From Verrucomicrobiales bacterium (GTDB lineage Bacteria > Verrucomicrobiota > Verrucomicrobiia > Limisphaerales > UBA9464): a stretch of DNA of 8,645 nt. The stretch spans positions 1 to 8,645 of the forward strand of contig DLVS01000515.1 of NCBI GenBank assembly GCA_003445095.1, given 5' to 3'. Shown here in pieces: positions 1 through 6,514 of this stretch (position 1 is its first letter; each line of letters starts with the position of its first letter). The position numbers were made by a program, and so were the translations under genes. Below the pieces are notes generated by a model. That model saw only the letters and a program-made list of their open reading frames with translations, was not told the origin of the DNA and ran no database searches.

Positions 1-1
1 G

Positions 2-1078
2 GGCTGGTTGATTCCCCGCGGTCTGATTCGCGCACTGCCTGACTGGGCGAAGGCGCGCTGGGGCGACCACACGATTTGGCAATGGTTTGGCCTTGTCCTC
101 ACGCTCCTGGTGGCCACCGCCCTCATGATCGGGACGTACCGCCTCGGGGGGAAGGTTTCCGGCACCGCAGCCGGCCCGCGCTATTATCTCGGGATCGTCT
201 TCCCGATCATCGCCATGCTCGTTCCCGGACTGGCGGCCTATTTTCTCGATCAGGGAGTTTTCATTACGGGCAGACTTTTTATCGCGATCGCGTTCGCGCT
301 CGACCTGATCTCGCTCGCCGCGCTGGTCGGCGTGATCATCGGAGTGGCCAATCGGCTTGCGACCGCCGTCGGCGCCCTGAGCTGGTTCCGACCTCGCAGT
401 ATGGATGCCCAACTGATCCAACTGGTGATCCGCGTGTGTGGCGTTGCCGGCGCCGTGATAGCGATCCTCGAAGGCGGACATTACCTCGGCGTACCGTTAA
501 CGACACTCGTGGCCGGCGCTAGCGTCAGTGGTCTGGCCGTGGCCTTGGCCGCCCAGGACGGCCTGAAGAATCTATTCGGGAGTCTAATGATTATTCTCGA
601 TAAGCCGTTTGAAGTTGGTGATACGATTAAGGTCAAAGGTTACGAAGGCCAAGTCGAGTCGATCGGTCTTCGATCGACCAAGCTACGTCTGAATTCCGGG
701 CACGTCGTGACGATCGGTAATGCGGATATCGCCAACCAGGATTCAGAAAATATCAGTCGCCGCGCCCACCTGCGCCACAGCCACACCATTCAGCTCGCGC
801 CGGACAACTCACCGGAGAAGGTTCAGCGCGCGCTCGAGATTGTTCGCGCCGCGCTGGAGAGTCACGAGGGGATCCATGCCAGTCGTCCCCCCAAGGCTCA
901 TATTTCGGGTTTCGGTTCGGATGCGCTCTCGCTGGTGATGACTTATTGGTATCATCCGCCCGACTCGGCGCGCTTCGCGGCGTTCAACGAGAAGCTGAAC
1001 CTTACGCTTTTGGCGCAATTTCAGGCGGATGGAATTCGACTGGCGTCACGAGAGGAACCTCCCAAACGTTCCAAGTGA
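2..1078 (+). CDS. MscS-family mechanosensitive ion channel, 5' partial
   Basis: Inner-membrane small-conductance mechanosensitive channel of the MscS superfamily, which opens under membrane tension and releases solutes during osmotic downshock. The frame is open to the left edge and the residues before the TTG at 8 (Gly-Trp) read on naturally, so the true start lies outside the window. Counting from that TTG, hydrophobic helices lie at about 24-43, 60-80, 88-115 and 135-155. The Gly/Ala-rich pore helix spans about 161-195 and contains GLAVALAAQDGLKNLFG. It is followed by the highly typical ILDKPFEVGDTIKV strand that opens the beta domain (about 196-250). A mixed alpha/beta cytoplasmic domain ends near 348, followed by a short basic tail. 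The four or more helices before the beta domain place it among the longer MscS-like proteins rather than the three-helix E. coli type. The class is certain; the physiological stimulus is not shown. Confidence 0.93.
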   Translation, partial: GWLIPRGLIRALPDWAKARWGDHTIWQWFGLVLTLLVATALMIGTYRLGGKVSGTAAGPRYYLGIVFPIIAMLVPGLAAYFLDQGVFITGRLFIAIAFALDLISLAALVGVIIGVANRLATAVGALSWFRPRSMDAQLIQLVIRVCGVAGAVIAILEGGHYLGVPLTTLVAGASVSGLAVALAAQDGLKNLFGSLMIILDKPFEVGDTIKVKGYEGQVESIGLRSTKLRLNSGHVVTIGNADIANQDSENISRRAHLRHSHTIQLAPDNSPEKVQRALEIVRAALESHEGIHASRPPKAHISGFGSDALSLVMTYWYHPPDSARFAAFNEKLNLTLLAQFQADGIRLASREEPPKRSK

Positions 1079-1149
1079 TGAGTCGGTTCGGTCATCCTGA
1101 GCTTATCGTCATTGCCCATGAAACGCTCCCAGCGATCCTCCACTCCCGG

Positions 1150-1163
1150 CCGGGATGGCCCGG
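1150..1163 (+). terminator. Weak hairpin downstream of the MscS gene
   Basis: A 5-bp GC stem (ccggg / cccgg) closes a 4-base loop about 70 bases after the channel stop codon. There is no T-run, so it can only be offered as a possible Rho-independent-like or processing hairpin. Confidence 0.2.
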
Positions 1164-1252
1164 TGGGTTCGATTACCATTCGCTGTGCTCGATCGGCGTT
1201 GAAGGATTGCACCAGCATGTAGAACGTTCCTATCTTTCTGAAAGCTAGCCCC

Positions 1253-1945
1253 ATGAAATCCATAATACTCTCATTCGCTCTCGTTGCTGTCCTTGTCGCG
1301 GGATTGGCCCAGCAACCAACACCCGCCGAACGCGTCACCGCGCTCAAAGCCGATCTGGCCGCGAGTCAGGCCGCCTTGAAACAGTATCAGTGGATCCAGA
1401 CCACGACCGTTACCCTTAACGGGGAAGAAAAGTCCCGTAAGCAGGAACGTTGTTATTACGGACTCGATGGCGCCCTAACCAAGGTCGCCCTCACGCCCGA
1501 GGCGCCTCCGGCAGAACCACGCGGCCTGTTACGCCGGAGGATCGCGGAACGTAAGCAAGAAGAGCTGACCGGTTTCATGAAGGAAGCGGTGGCCTTAGTG
1601 CACAAATATATGCCCCCGAACCCGGCACTGATCCAAGCGGCCAAGGAGGCTGGACGTGTGACCGTGCAACCGATTGACCCAGGCAAGCGCGCCCGTCTTA
1701 CCTTCACCGATTATCTCAAGAAAGGCGACAGCCTATCGTTGGAGGTGGACCTTAATAACAACCATCCGTTGGCGGCCAACGTGAATAGCTACCTCGATTC
1801 GGACAAGGACCCGATAACCTTGGCCGTGACCTTCGGCGCGCTCGCGAATGGGACCACCTATCCTTCCCAGTACGTGCTCGACTCCAAAAGCAAGAACCTG
1901 AAGGTGACGGTGGACAACTCCGGCTATCAGAAAAACCAACCATGA
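1253..1945 (+). CDS. Exported protein of unknown function, 230 aa
   Basis: I do not recognise a named domain. The N-terminus is a clear Sec signal peptide: a basic MKS start, a hydrophobic core at about 4-17 and a likely cleavage after Ala19 (GLA|QQ). The mature protein begins with a charged helix (about 25-45), then a strand-like segment ending at a single cysteine in the motif RCYYG (67 is the Cys). Next come a Pro/Arg-rich linker (80-100), an amphipathic helix (about 100-132) and a C-terminal half rich in alternating strands (145-225). Similar secreted hypothetical proteins with a QWI-x-T-T start and a CYYG motif occur, as far as I recall, in Verrucomicrobiota and Acidobacteriota. The overall look is a small periplasmic or outer-membrane-associated beta protein. 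The ATG at 1253 is chosen because the signal peptide starts there. No Shine-Dalgarno sequence precedes it. Function unknown. Confidence 0.85.
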   Translation: MKSIILSFALVAVLVAGLAQQPTPAERVTALKADLAASQAALKQYQWIQTTTVTLNGEEKSRKQERCYYGLDGALTKVALTPEAPPAEPRGLLRRRIAERKQEELTGFMKEAVALVHKYMPPNPALIQAAKEAGRVTVQPIDPGKRARLTFTDYLKKGDSLSLEVDLNNNHPLAANVNSYLDSDKDPITLAVTFGALANGTTYPSQYVLDSKSKNLKVTVDNSGYQKNQP

Positions 1946-2032
1946 CCAACTTGGTCGATCACCGTCCTCTCGCTGTCGCCTTCGAGGGTTGCTCCCAAAG
2001 AGCCGCGGCGTGCGATCGAAGCGCTCGAATAA

Positions 2033-2728
2033 GTGAAGGAAATGAAGCTAGATCCATCTCGCCTCAATGATCCGCGCCACTCCGCGGTAAGGTTACTCAT
2101 CGCACTGGTCTTGCTCATCTTGACCTCCCCGTTCGTCGAAGACTTACCCGGCGGTGACTTGATTGAAGCAATCCTACTAACGGTGGTGATGGTATCTGCG
2201 GTTCGGGCGGTCGGTGGAAAACGCCGAACATTCATTATCGCCGTCGTTTTGGTCGCTCCAATCCTAGCGGGAAAATGGATTAACCATTTCCGCCCTGATC
2301 TTGTCCCCGCTGTCGCCTTCCTCTTACCGACTGTCATCTTTTTCGGATTTGTCGTGGCTCATCTCCTGCGCTTTCTCGTGCGCGCTCCGAGAGTTGATTC
2401 CAACGTGCTTTGTGCTGGCATCGCTGGCTTTTTGATGTTGGGACTTTTATGGACCCCGCTTTACGTAACCGTCGCTCGATTAAATCCGTCGGCATTCGCC
2501 GTCGCGTCGAGCCCAGCCGCCGGGACGACTTTGGACGGATTCAATGGATTCTATTTCAGCTTCATCACGTTGTGCACGGTCGGTTACGGCGACATCACTC
2601 CGGTGAGTCGAGCCGCCAAAATGCTTGCTGTCGTCGAAGCCATCACGGGGCTCTTTTACATGGCCGTCCTCATCTCGCGCCTCGTTTCGATGCACTCCTC
2701 GGCGCGAGACCCTGGTGAGACCGATTGA
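2033..2728 (+). CDS. Two-pore-domain-type potassium channel-like membrane protein
   Basis: A small integral membrane protein with an Ion_trans_2-type pore. Hydrophobic helices lie at about 18-35, 43-60, 66-82, 90-113, 125-147 and 196-219. Between the last two is a pore helix followed by the canonical potassium selectivity filter TVGYGD (residues 182-187), so it probably conducts K+ across the inner membrane. None of the earlier helices has the regular spacing of Arg/Lys seen in a voltage sensor. No cytoplasmic RCK or cyclic-nucleotide-binding domain follows: the protein ends about 12 residues after the last helix. Two starts are possible, GTG at 2033 or ATG at 2042. The AAGGA at 2036-2040 lies only one base from the ATG and is too close to be a normal ribosome site. 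The gene stands alone, 87 bp after the exported protein. Gating is unknown. Confidence 0.88.
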   Translation: MKEMKLDPSRLNDPRHSAVRLLIALVLLILTSPFVEDLPGGDLIEAILLTVVMVSAVRAVGGKRRTFIIAVVLVAPILAGKWINHFRPDLVPAVAFLLPTVIFFGFVVAHLLRFLVRAPRVDSNVLCAGIAGFLMLGLLWTPLYVTVARLNPSAFAVASSPAAGTTLDGFNGFYFSFITLCTVGYGDITPVSRAAKMLAVVEAITGLFYMAVLISRLVSMHSSARDPGETD

Positions 2729-2750
2729 CTCGGACCTTTCGGCCGCCGTT

Positions 2751-2770
2751 ATCGGCGCCAAAGCGCCGAT
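2751..2770 (+). terminator. Perfect 8-bp hairpin after the channel gene
   Basis: The inverted repeat atcggcgc / gcgccgat with a 4-base caaa loop lies 22 bases after the stop of the potassium-channel-like gene. Position and stem strength fit a transcription terminator, but no clear T-run follows. Confidence 0.4.
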
Positions 2771-2918
2771 TGTTCAACGAGCCGCCTCGCCGACATGCTA
2801 TGGCGATTATTCTGTCCCGCTACACGAACTGTTGGATGGACCCGCAGGTATTCACGACGGCGGATTGACGACGTACCATTGAAAGCCTAGCCAGGCTCGG
2901 GTTTCTTCAATTCCCGCC

Positions 2919-3791
2919 GTGCTACTCTGGCTCTGTGTCGCCGTTCGTATCGTTGCCAACCCGTGCTCAAACGCGTTGCAGAAGCTGCTCACCGTCCGGG
3001 GAGTGGCGCCGCTCGCAATCATCACGCTGACCCATGCCGGGCTTTCCGTGGTGGTGGCCCCTTGGCTCGCAACCCAGCGGCTGCCGTCCGGGCACGAGTT
3101 TTGGAGCTACAGCCTACTGGCGGCTGCTCTGGCGATCGCGGGCAACTGGTTGATTGTGGAGGCCGTCGCTCGCTCCGATCTTTCGGTCTTGGGTCCCATC
3201 AATTCCTACAAGCCCGTCGTGAGTCTTATTCCGGGAATGCTGCTATTGGGAGAACGACCCGGCGGGCTGGACCTCCTGGGAATCGGACTCGTGTTGGCCG
3301 GAAGTTGGCTTCTGCTGGGTAAATCGGAGAGGACCCACGACGCCCTTGCGAGGTTGGCTAATGACCGTGGGGTTCAACTGAGGTTCATGGCACTCGTGCT
3401 ATCGGCGGGAGAGGCGGTGTTTTTGAAACGTGCCCTCCTGGTCTCGAGTCCCGGTGTCGCCTTCTCCTGGTGGGCCGTGCTGGGATTTCTCCTGGCACTG
3501 CCGCTGGGATTTCGTCCGCTTATGCGAGCCTGGATGAGCCGCGATAGTACTGCGGTGGGTCTCGGATGGTGGAGGCCGACGGCTCTCATTGCCACAACCG
3601 GGTTGATGCAGTACTGCACGCTGGTGACCTTCCGACACCTGCCGGTCGGGGTCGCCCTCGCATTGTTCCAGCTCTCGACTCTGTTGAGCGTGGTCTTGGG
3701 TTATGCGGTCTTCCGCGAGGCGCATTTCCGACGGCGTCTTGCCGGCGCCACGGTGATGGCTGGTGGGGCCATTTTATTGATTTGGAAATAG
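2919..3791 (+). CDS. EamA/DMT-superfamily transporter, 290 aa
   Basis: An inner-membrane carrier of the drug/metabolite transporter superfamily. It has about ten hydrophobic helices arranged as two EamA repeats, roughly residues 1-135 and 155-289. Both repeats show the typical end. The first has LGPINSYKPVVSLIPGMLLL followed by GERP and a helix ending in GSWLLLG. The second has PVGVALALFQLSTLLSVVLG, then a charged FREAHFRRR turn and AGGAILLIW at the C-terminus. The linker between repeats (about 135-152) is polar and probably cytoplasmic. The length matches the family. Substrates in this family range over amino acids, metabolites and drugs, and nothing here selects one. GTG at 2919 is the only usable early start, because an in-frame stop lies at 2880-2882. 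No Shine-Dalgarno sequence is visible. It appears monocistronic, with 190 bp before it and a hairpin after it. Confidence 0.9.
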   Translation: MLLWLCVAVRIVANPCSNALQKLLTVRGVAPLAIITLTHAGLSVVVAPWLATQRLPSGHEFWSYSLLAAALAIAGNWLIVEAVARSDLSVLGPINSYKPVVSLIPGMLLLGERPGGLDLLGIGLVLAGSWLLLGKSERTHDALARLANDRGVQLRFMALVLSAGEAVFLKRALLVSSPGVAFSWWAVLGFLLALPLGFRPLMRAWMSRDSTAVGLGWWRPTALIATTGLMQYCTLVTFRHLPVGVALALFQLSTLLSVVLGYAVFREAHFRRRLAGATVMAGGAILLIWK

Positions 3792-3816
3792 AGTGACGGT
3801 TCCTGCTCCAATCCGC

Positions 3817-3835
3817 CGGCCGAGTGGCCCGGCCG
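3817..3835 (+). terminator. GC hairpin after the transporter gene
   Basis: cggccg repeats itself as its own complement across a 7-base loop, 25 bases after the transporter stop codon. A 6-bp all-GC stem in this position suggests a terminator. There is no T-run. The rest of the gap to 4037 is an AT-richer patch (about 3870-3945) in which I found no convincing -35/-10 pair. Confidence 0.35.
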
Positions 3836-4037
3836 CAACCCGAGGTTTCCCAGCGCGTCCTTTCCCCACGTGATTTACACTTCGGGAAAGAAATTAAATC
3901 GTCAAAAGTTAGAACCTCGAACTGACATTTGTCTTCTTAACCAATGCACGCCTTATCTGCGAGCACGTCTAAACCGTCAACCACGGTGGCCCGGAAGGAA
4001 GCTCGACCTCTCCGCGTGAAAGCCATAGCATCCCATC

Positions 4038-4271
4038 GTGTCTCGGAATGAAGCAACACAGGTTCGATTTCCGCAAAGTTTGCGCGAACCAATCCCCGCC
4101 ATCGAGTGGGCCCGACGGCTGGCGGCGGATGTCGAAGCGGTCAGGAAGGCTCATCCAGAGGCAGAGCCCGAGAACGTTCGCCGCGCCCTGATTTCTCTTC
4201 AATCTCTGCCGCCGGAGCGGCTCAGCCGGAGTTTGCGCCGTGGTCGAGGTTTTGCCGCTTTCCGAAAGTGA
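4038..4271 (+). CDS. Small protein, probable partner of a nucleotidyltransferase-like gene
   Basis: A 77-residue, highly charged, helical protein starting at GTG 4038, with an in-frame stop just upstream at 4026-4028. It has three recognisable parts: a leading segment around FPQSLREPIPAIEWAR (residues 11-26), a second helix with DVEAVRKAHPEAEPENVRRA (31-50), and a C-terminal PPERLSRSLRRGRG stretch (58-71). From memory, short proteins ending in a PP-x-ERL-x-RSL-x-RGR motif sit directly in front of a nucleotidyltransferase-domain gene in Verrucomicrobiota. Here the next reading frame overlaps the last 32 bases and starts like such a gene. This could be the small component of a toxin-antitoxin-like pair, but the biochemical role is unknown. 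It has no Shine-Dalgarno sequence and no clear promoter. With its partner broken, it may itself no longer be functional. Confidence 0.5.
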   Translation: MSRNEATQVRFPQSLREPIPAIEWARRLAADVEAVRKAHPEAEPENVRRALISLQSLPPERLSRSLRRGRGFAAFRK

Positions 4272-4391
4272 ACTACGCCTTCTCGGATCGCTGGTCCGAC
4301 ATCAGGTCCGGTTCATGGTCGTTGCGTATCGGCGGCCGCCCTTCGAGACACTTTGGCCACGTTGGCATCCCGGAAACCGCGGGGGACGTAG
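4240..4391 (+). pseudogene. Truncated, frameshifted nucleotidyltransferase-like (MNT) gene remnant
   Basis: The frame opens at GTG 4240, inside the end of the small gene, and gives LSESELRLLGSLVRHQVRFMVVA (residues 7-29). This looks like the N-terminus of a minimal nucleotidyltransferase, in which a helix is followed by the strand RF-x-VVG leading into the GG/GS active-site turn. Directly after it, supplying one base at 4327 would restore SAAAL, as expected in VVGLSAAAL-type members. The shifted frame then stops at 4389-4391. The downstream catalytic D-x-D motif and the rest of the domain are not found in any frame. I read this as a single-base deletion plus loss of most of the gene. The alternative is chance coding of an 83-residue open frame that runs to 4491. 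The family assignment rests on a short match and on memory. Confidence 0.42.
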
Positions 4392-4400
4392 CCGGAAGTC

Positions 4401-4539
4401 GCAAAGCAAAGGTTGCTGGCTTTCTGGGCGAGTCTCACAGGGGACCGAGGATACTTCCGTCCCGCCGACCCCGCAGACTGAGGCGGACTAGACCGGGCTG
4501 AAGCCCGGATGCCAGCAAACTTTCTTCTTTGAGCTTTGC
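4401..4539. repeat. REPIN/MITE-like imperfect inverted repeat with internal palindromes
   Basis: The left arm 4401-4420 and right arm 4511-4539 are inverted copies. GCCAGCAA matches perfectly, followed by a near match (CCTTT versus ACTTT) and a perfect GCTTTGC, with 9 extra bases in the right arm. Between them lie agtct..gggg / cccc..agact (4431-4443 with 4469-4479). The perfect palindrome ccgggc-tgaa-gcccgg at 4493-4508 abuts the right arm. This layered symmetry with no coding content fits a small non-autonomous repeat of REP/REPIN type. Nothing else is seen between 4392 and 4572. Confidence 0.42.
4493..4508. repeat. REP-like palindrome (GGGCTGAAGCCC core)
   Basis: A perfect 6-bp GC stem closes a TGAA loop. 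Palindromes with this GGGCTNAAGCCC core are common dispersed repeats in GC-rich genomes of Acidobacteriota and Verrucomicrobiota, as I recall. It may also act as a transcription stop before the peptidase genes. Confidence 0.45.
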
Positions 4540-4572
4540 TTTTTCGAGAGTTCTTTACCGGCCAACGCGATT

Positions 4573-6306
4573 ATGAAATTTGCCTGTCTCCTGCTAGCCA
4601 CCGCGTTAGCCCTCGGTTCGGCTGTCGCCCAACAGATCCCCGTTATCGAGAAACGCCTGCCCAACGGCTTCAAGTTACTCATGGTGGAGCGCCACGAGGA
4701 ACCACGCATCGCGGGCGGCTGGGTGGTCAAGGTCGGCAGCGCGAATGAGCGGCTCGGGATCACTGGAATCGCCCATCTATTCGAGCACATGATGTTCAAA
4801 GGCACCCCTACCCTCGGGACCAAGGATGCCAAACGCGATCTGGAGTTGATCGCCGAACAAGAACGCGTCCGTGATTTGATGCGTCAGGAGGAAGCCAATC
4901 TTCGCGCGTCGTCTCGCCGGGGGGAAGTGGGCGATGTCACGAAGCAGGAAAACTTCACCCCGCGTTATCGCGAGCTCGAAGCCGACTTCAAGAAGTTGAT
5001 GGATGAACAACGCCAGTTGCTGGTAAAGAACGAATTCGACCGTGTATACACGATCGCCGGTGCCTCGGGCATGAACGCCTTCACCAGCGAAGACATGACC
5101 GGCTATTTCATCACCGTTCCTGCCAACAAGCTGGAGCTCTGGTGTTGGATGGAAAGCGAACGCCTGCTCCGCCCCGTCTTCCGCGAGTTTTATGCCGAAC
5201 GCGACGTGGTGTATGAAGAACGCCGGATGCGGGTCGAAAGCACGCCCATCGGTAAATTCGGCGAAGAATTCAACGCGATGTTCTGGATTGCCCATCCGTA
5301 CATGTGGCCGGTTTTGGGCTGGCCGAGCGACATCCCGAACATTTCGAAGAAGGACGCCGACATTTTTTACGCCCTCTATTATCAGCCGCAGAACATCACG
5401 TTGATCCTGGTGGGCGACTTCAAGCCGGATGAAGCCGAGGCGATGGTTCAACGTTATTTCGGCCGAATCCCCGCCGGCACCCAACCGCCCCCAGAAGTTA
5501 CCACGCAGGAGCCGCCGCAGTTGGCCGAGAAACGAATGTACGCAGAAGCGGAGACAAATCCCCAGGTAGATATCTTATGGAAGACGGTCGGCTTCCAACA
5601 CCACGACAGTTATCCGCTCGATATTCTTCAACTGCTGCTCAGCAATCGCACCGGCCGCCTGTACAAGGGTTTGGTCCTTGGCCGAGAAGTCGCCACCGAA
5701 ACGTATGCGCAGCAGGATTCCCGTAAATGGGCCGGCTTGTTCAATATTGGGGGCGAGGCCAAAGATGGAAAAACGCCGGAAGAGGTTGAGGCGGCGATCT
5801 ACGCCGAATTAGAACGACTCAAGACCGAACCGGTGCCCGACGAAGAATTGCAAAAAGTGAAGAATCAATTCGCGGCGCTCGAATACCGAAAGCTGACCAC
5901 GAATCTCGCGATCTTCTTCCAAGTGCTGCAAAATGAAGGACTGGGAGATTGGCGTGAAGTCAATGAATCCAATGCCAAACTTCAAGCCGTGACCGCCGCC
6001 GATGTGCAACGAGTAGCGAACACTTACTTTACCAAGGAGGCCCGCGCGGTGGCCATTTACACGCGGAAGCCTGGAACCGGTGCCTCAGGTGACGATCCCG
6101 ACTTGGCTCAGCTGAGTGCCGAACAACGACCGGTCATTCGGCGCATCGTAGACGCGCTCAACTCGGAATCGGACGCGTCGAAGTTGAAGCAACAACTGGC
6201 ACAAATGGAGGCCCAAGCCGGCCAAGGCGATCCCAAGCGCCAACAATTGCAAAAGTTGATTCAAAAGAAGGTCGCCGAGCGCATCGCGGAACTGGAGAAG
6301 AAATAG
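4573..6306 (+). CDS. Exported M16-family zinc metallopeptidase, catalytic subunit
   Basis: A pitrilysin/insulinase-family (M16B-like) peptidase that hydrolyses peptides in the periplasm. A signal peptide covers residues 1-19 (AVA|QQ). The inverted zinc motif HLFEH lies at 68-72 (ligands His68 and His72, general base Glu71). The third ligand is probably Glu216 in ERDVVYEERRMR, with Glu209 supporting it. Normal M16 spacing from the second His to this Glu is about 77 residues; here it is 144, because of a charged helical insert around 85-155. The C-terminal M16 domain spans about 255-500. Its Arg362 is present, but the Tyr of the usual Arg/Tyr pair, expected 13 residues later, is Thr375. A charged coiled-coil-like tail covers about 530-577. 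The following gene supplies the complementary residues, so the two probably form a heterodimer. ATG 4573 is set by the signal peptide. No Shine-Dalgarno sequence is seen. Confidence 0.96.
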   Translation: MKFACLLLATALALGSAVAQQIPVIEKRLPNGFKLLMVERHEEPRIAGGWVVKVGSANERLGITGIAHLFEHMMFKGTPTLGTKDAKRDLELIAEQERVRDLMRQEEANLRASSRRGEVGDVTKQENFTPRYRELEADFKKLMDEQRQLLVKNEFDRVYTIAGASGMNAFTSEDMTGYFITVPANKLELWCWMESERLLRPVFREFYAERDVVYEERRMRVESTPIGKFGEEFNAMFWIAHPYMWPVLGWPSDIPNISKKDADIFYALYYQPQNITLILVGDFKPDEAEAMVQRYFGRIPAGTQPPPEVTTQEPPQLAEKRMYAEAETNPQVDILWKTVGFQHHDSYPLDILQLLLSNRTGRLYKGLVLGREVATETYAQQDSRKWAGLFNIGGEAKDGKTPEEVEAAIYAELERLKTEPVPDEELQKVKNQFAALEYRKLTTNLAIFFQVLQNEGLGDWREVNESNAKLQAVTAADVQRVANTYFTKEARAVAIYTRKPGTGASGDDPDLAQLSAEQRPVIRRIVDALNSESDASKLKQQLAQMEAQAGQGDPKRQQLQKLIQKKVAERIAELEKK

Positions 6307-6367
6307 CCCAAAGGGGTAACCCAGCATGATCGCAATTTCCCGTCATCCCCCACCGGATTCCGCGTCG

Positions 6368-6393
6368 CGTGGGCTGCCCACGTCCCGGTTTTT
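6368..6393 (+). terminator. Hairpin with T-run between the two M16 genes
   Basis: The stem cgtggg / cccacg with a ctg loop (6368-6382) is followed, after six bases, by five T residues (6389-6393). It lies 61 bases after the first M16 stop and is the best Rho-independent terminator candidate in the window. Leaky read-through into the second gene is possible. Confidence 0.4.
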
Positions 6394-6407
6394 AGGTGAA
6401 ACGAAAC

Positions 6408-6416
6408 TGGTAGAAT
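6408..6416 (+). promoter_or_regulatory. Possible extended -10 promoter element for the second M16 gene
   Basis: TGGTAGAAT matches the extended -10 pattern TG-n-TATAAT with one mismatch. The -35 region (about 6389-6394, ttttta) is poor, as is usual for extended -10 promoters. It would start transcription near 6423, about 90 bases before the chosen start codon. Sigma-factor preferences in this organism are unknown. Confidence 0.3.
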
Positions 6417-6514
6417 CGAGACTCGCATCTCCTCCTCTCCCAAGGCGTCGCCGAGGTTTTCAGTATCCGCAATCGCAAGTTTCGCTTTCGACGCGAGCAC
6501 TCTCCACTTCCATC

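Noticed and set aside
76..522. 148-residue plus-strand open frame rich in Arg and Pro
   Set aside because: An out-of-frame shadow of the MscS channel gene with the typical Arg/Pro/His-rich composition of GC-rich shadows.
1942..2069. Short ATGA-overlapping frame (about 42 residues) after the exported protein
   Set aside because: An ATGA overlap can signal translational coupling, but the peptide has no recognisable features and overlaps the start of the next gene.
2625..2882. 85-residue frame overlapping the end of the channel gene
   Set aside because: Its first part is a shadow of the channel gene, its second part crosses the perfect 8-bp hairpin, and it has no recognisable features.
4106..4501. 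131-residue plus-strand frame across the decayed region
   Set aside because: It is Arg/Ser/Pro-rich, has no domain and runs through the inverted-repeat element. It shadows the small gene and the remnant.
4777..5484. 235-residue minus-strand open frame
   Set aside because: It lies wholly antisense to the well-supported zinc peptidase gene. Its composition is the mirror of that gene's codon bias, and no domain is seen.
6326..6514. Upstream ATG that would add 63 residues to the second M16 protein
   Set aside because: The added stretch is Arg/Pro/Ser-rich and would bury the signal peptide that starts at 6515. It also covers a terminator-like hairpin and a promoter-like element.
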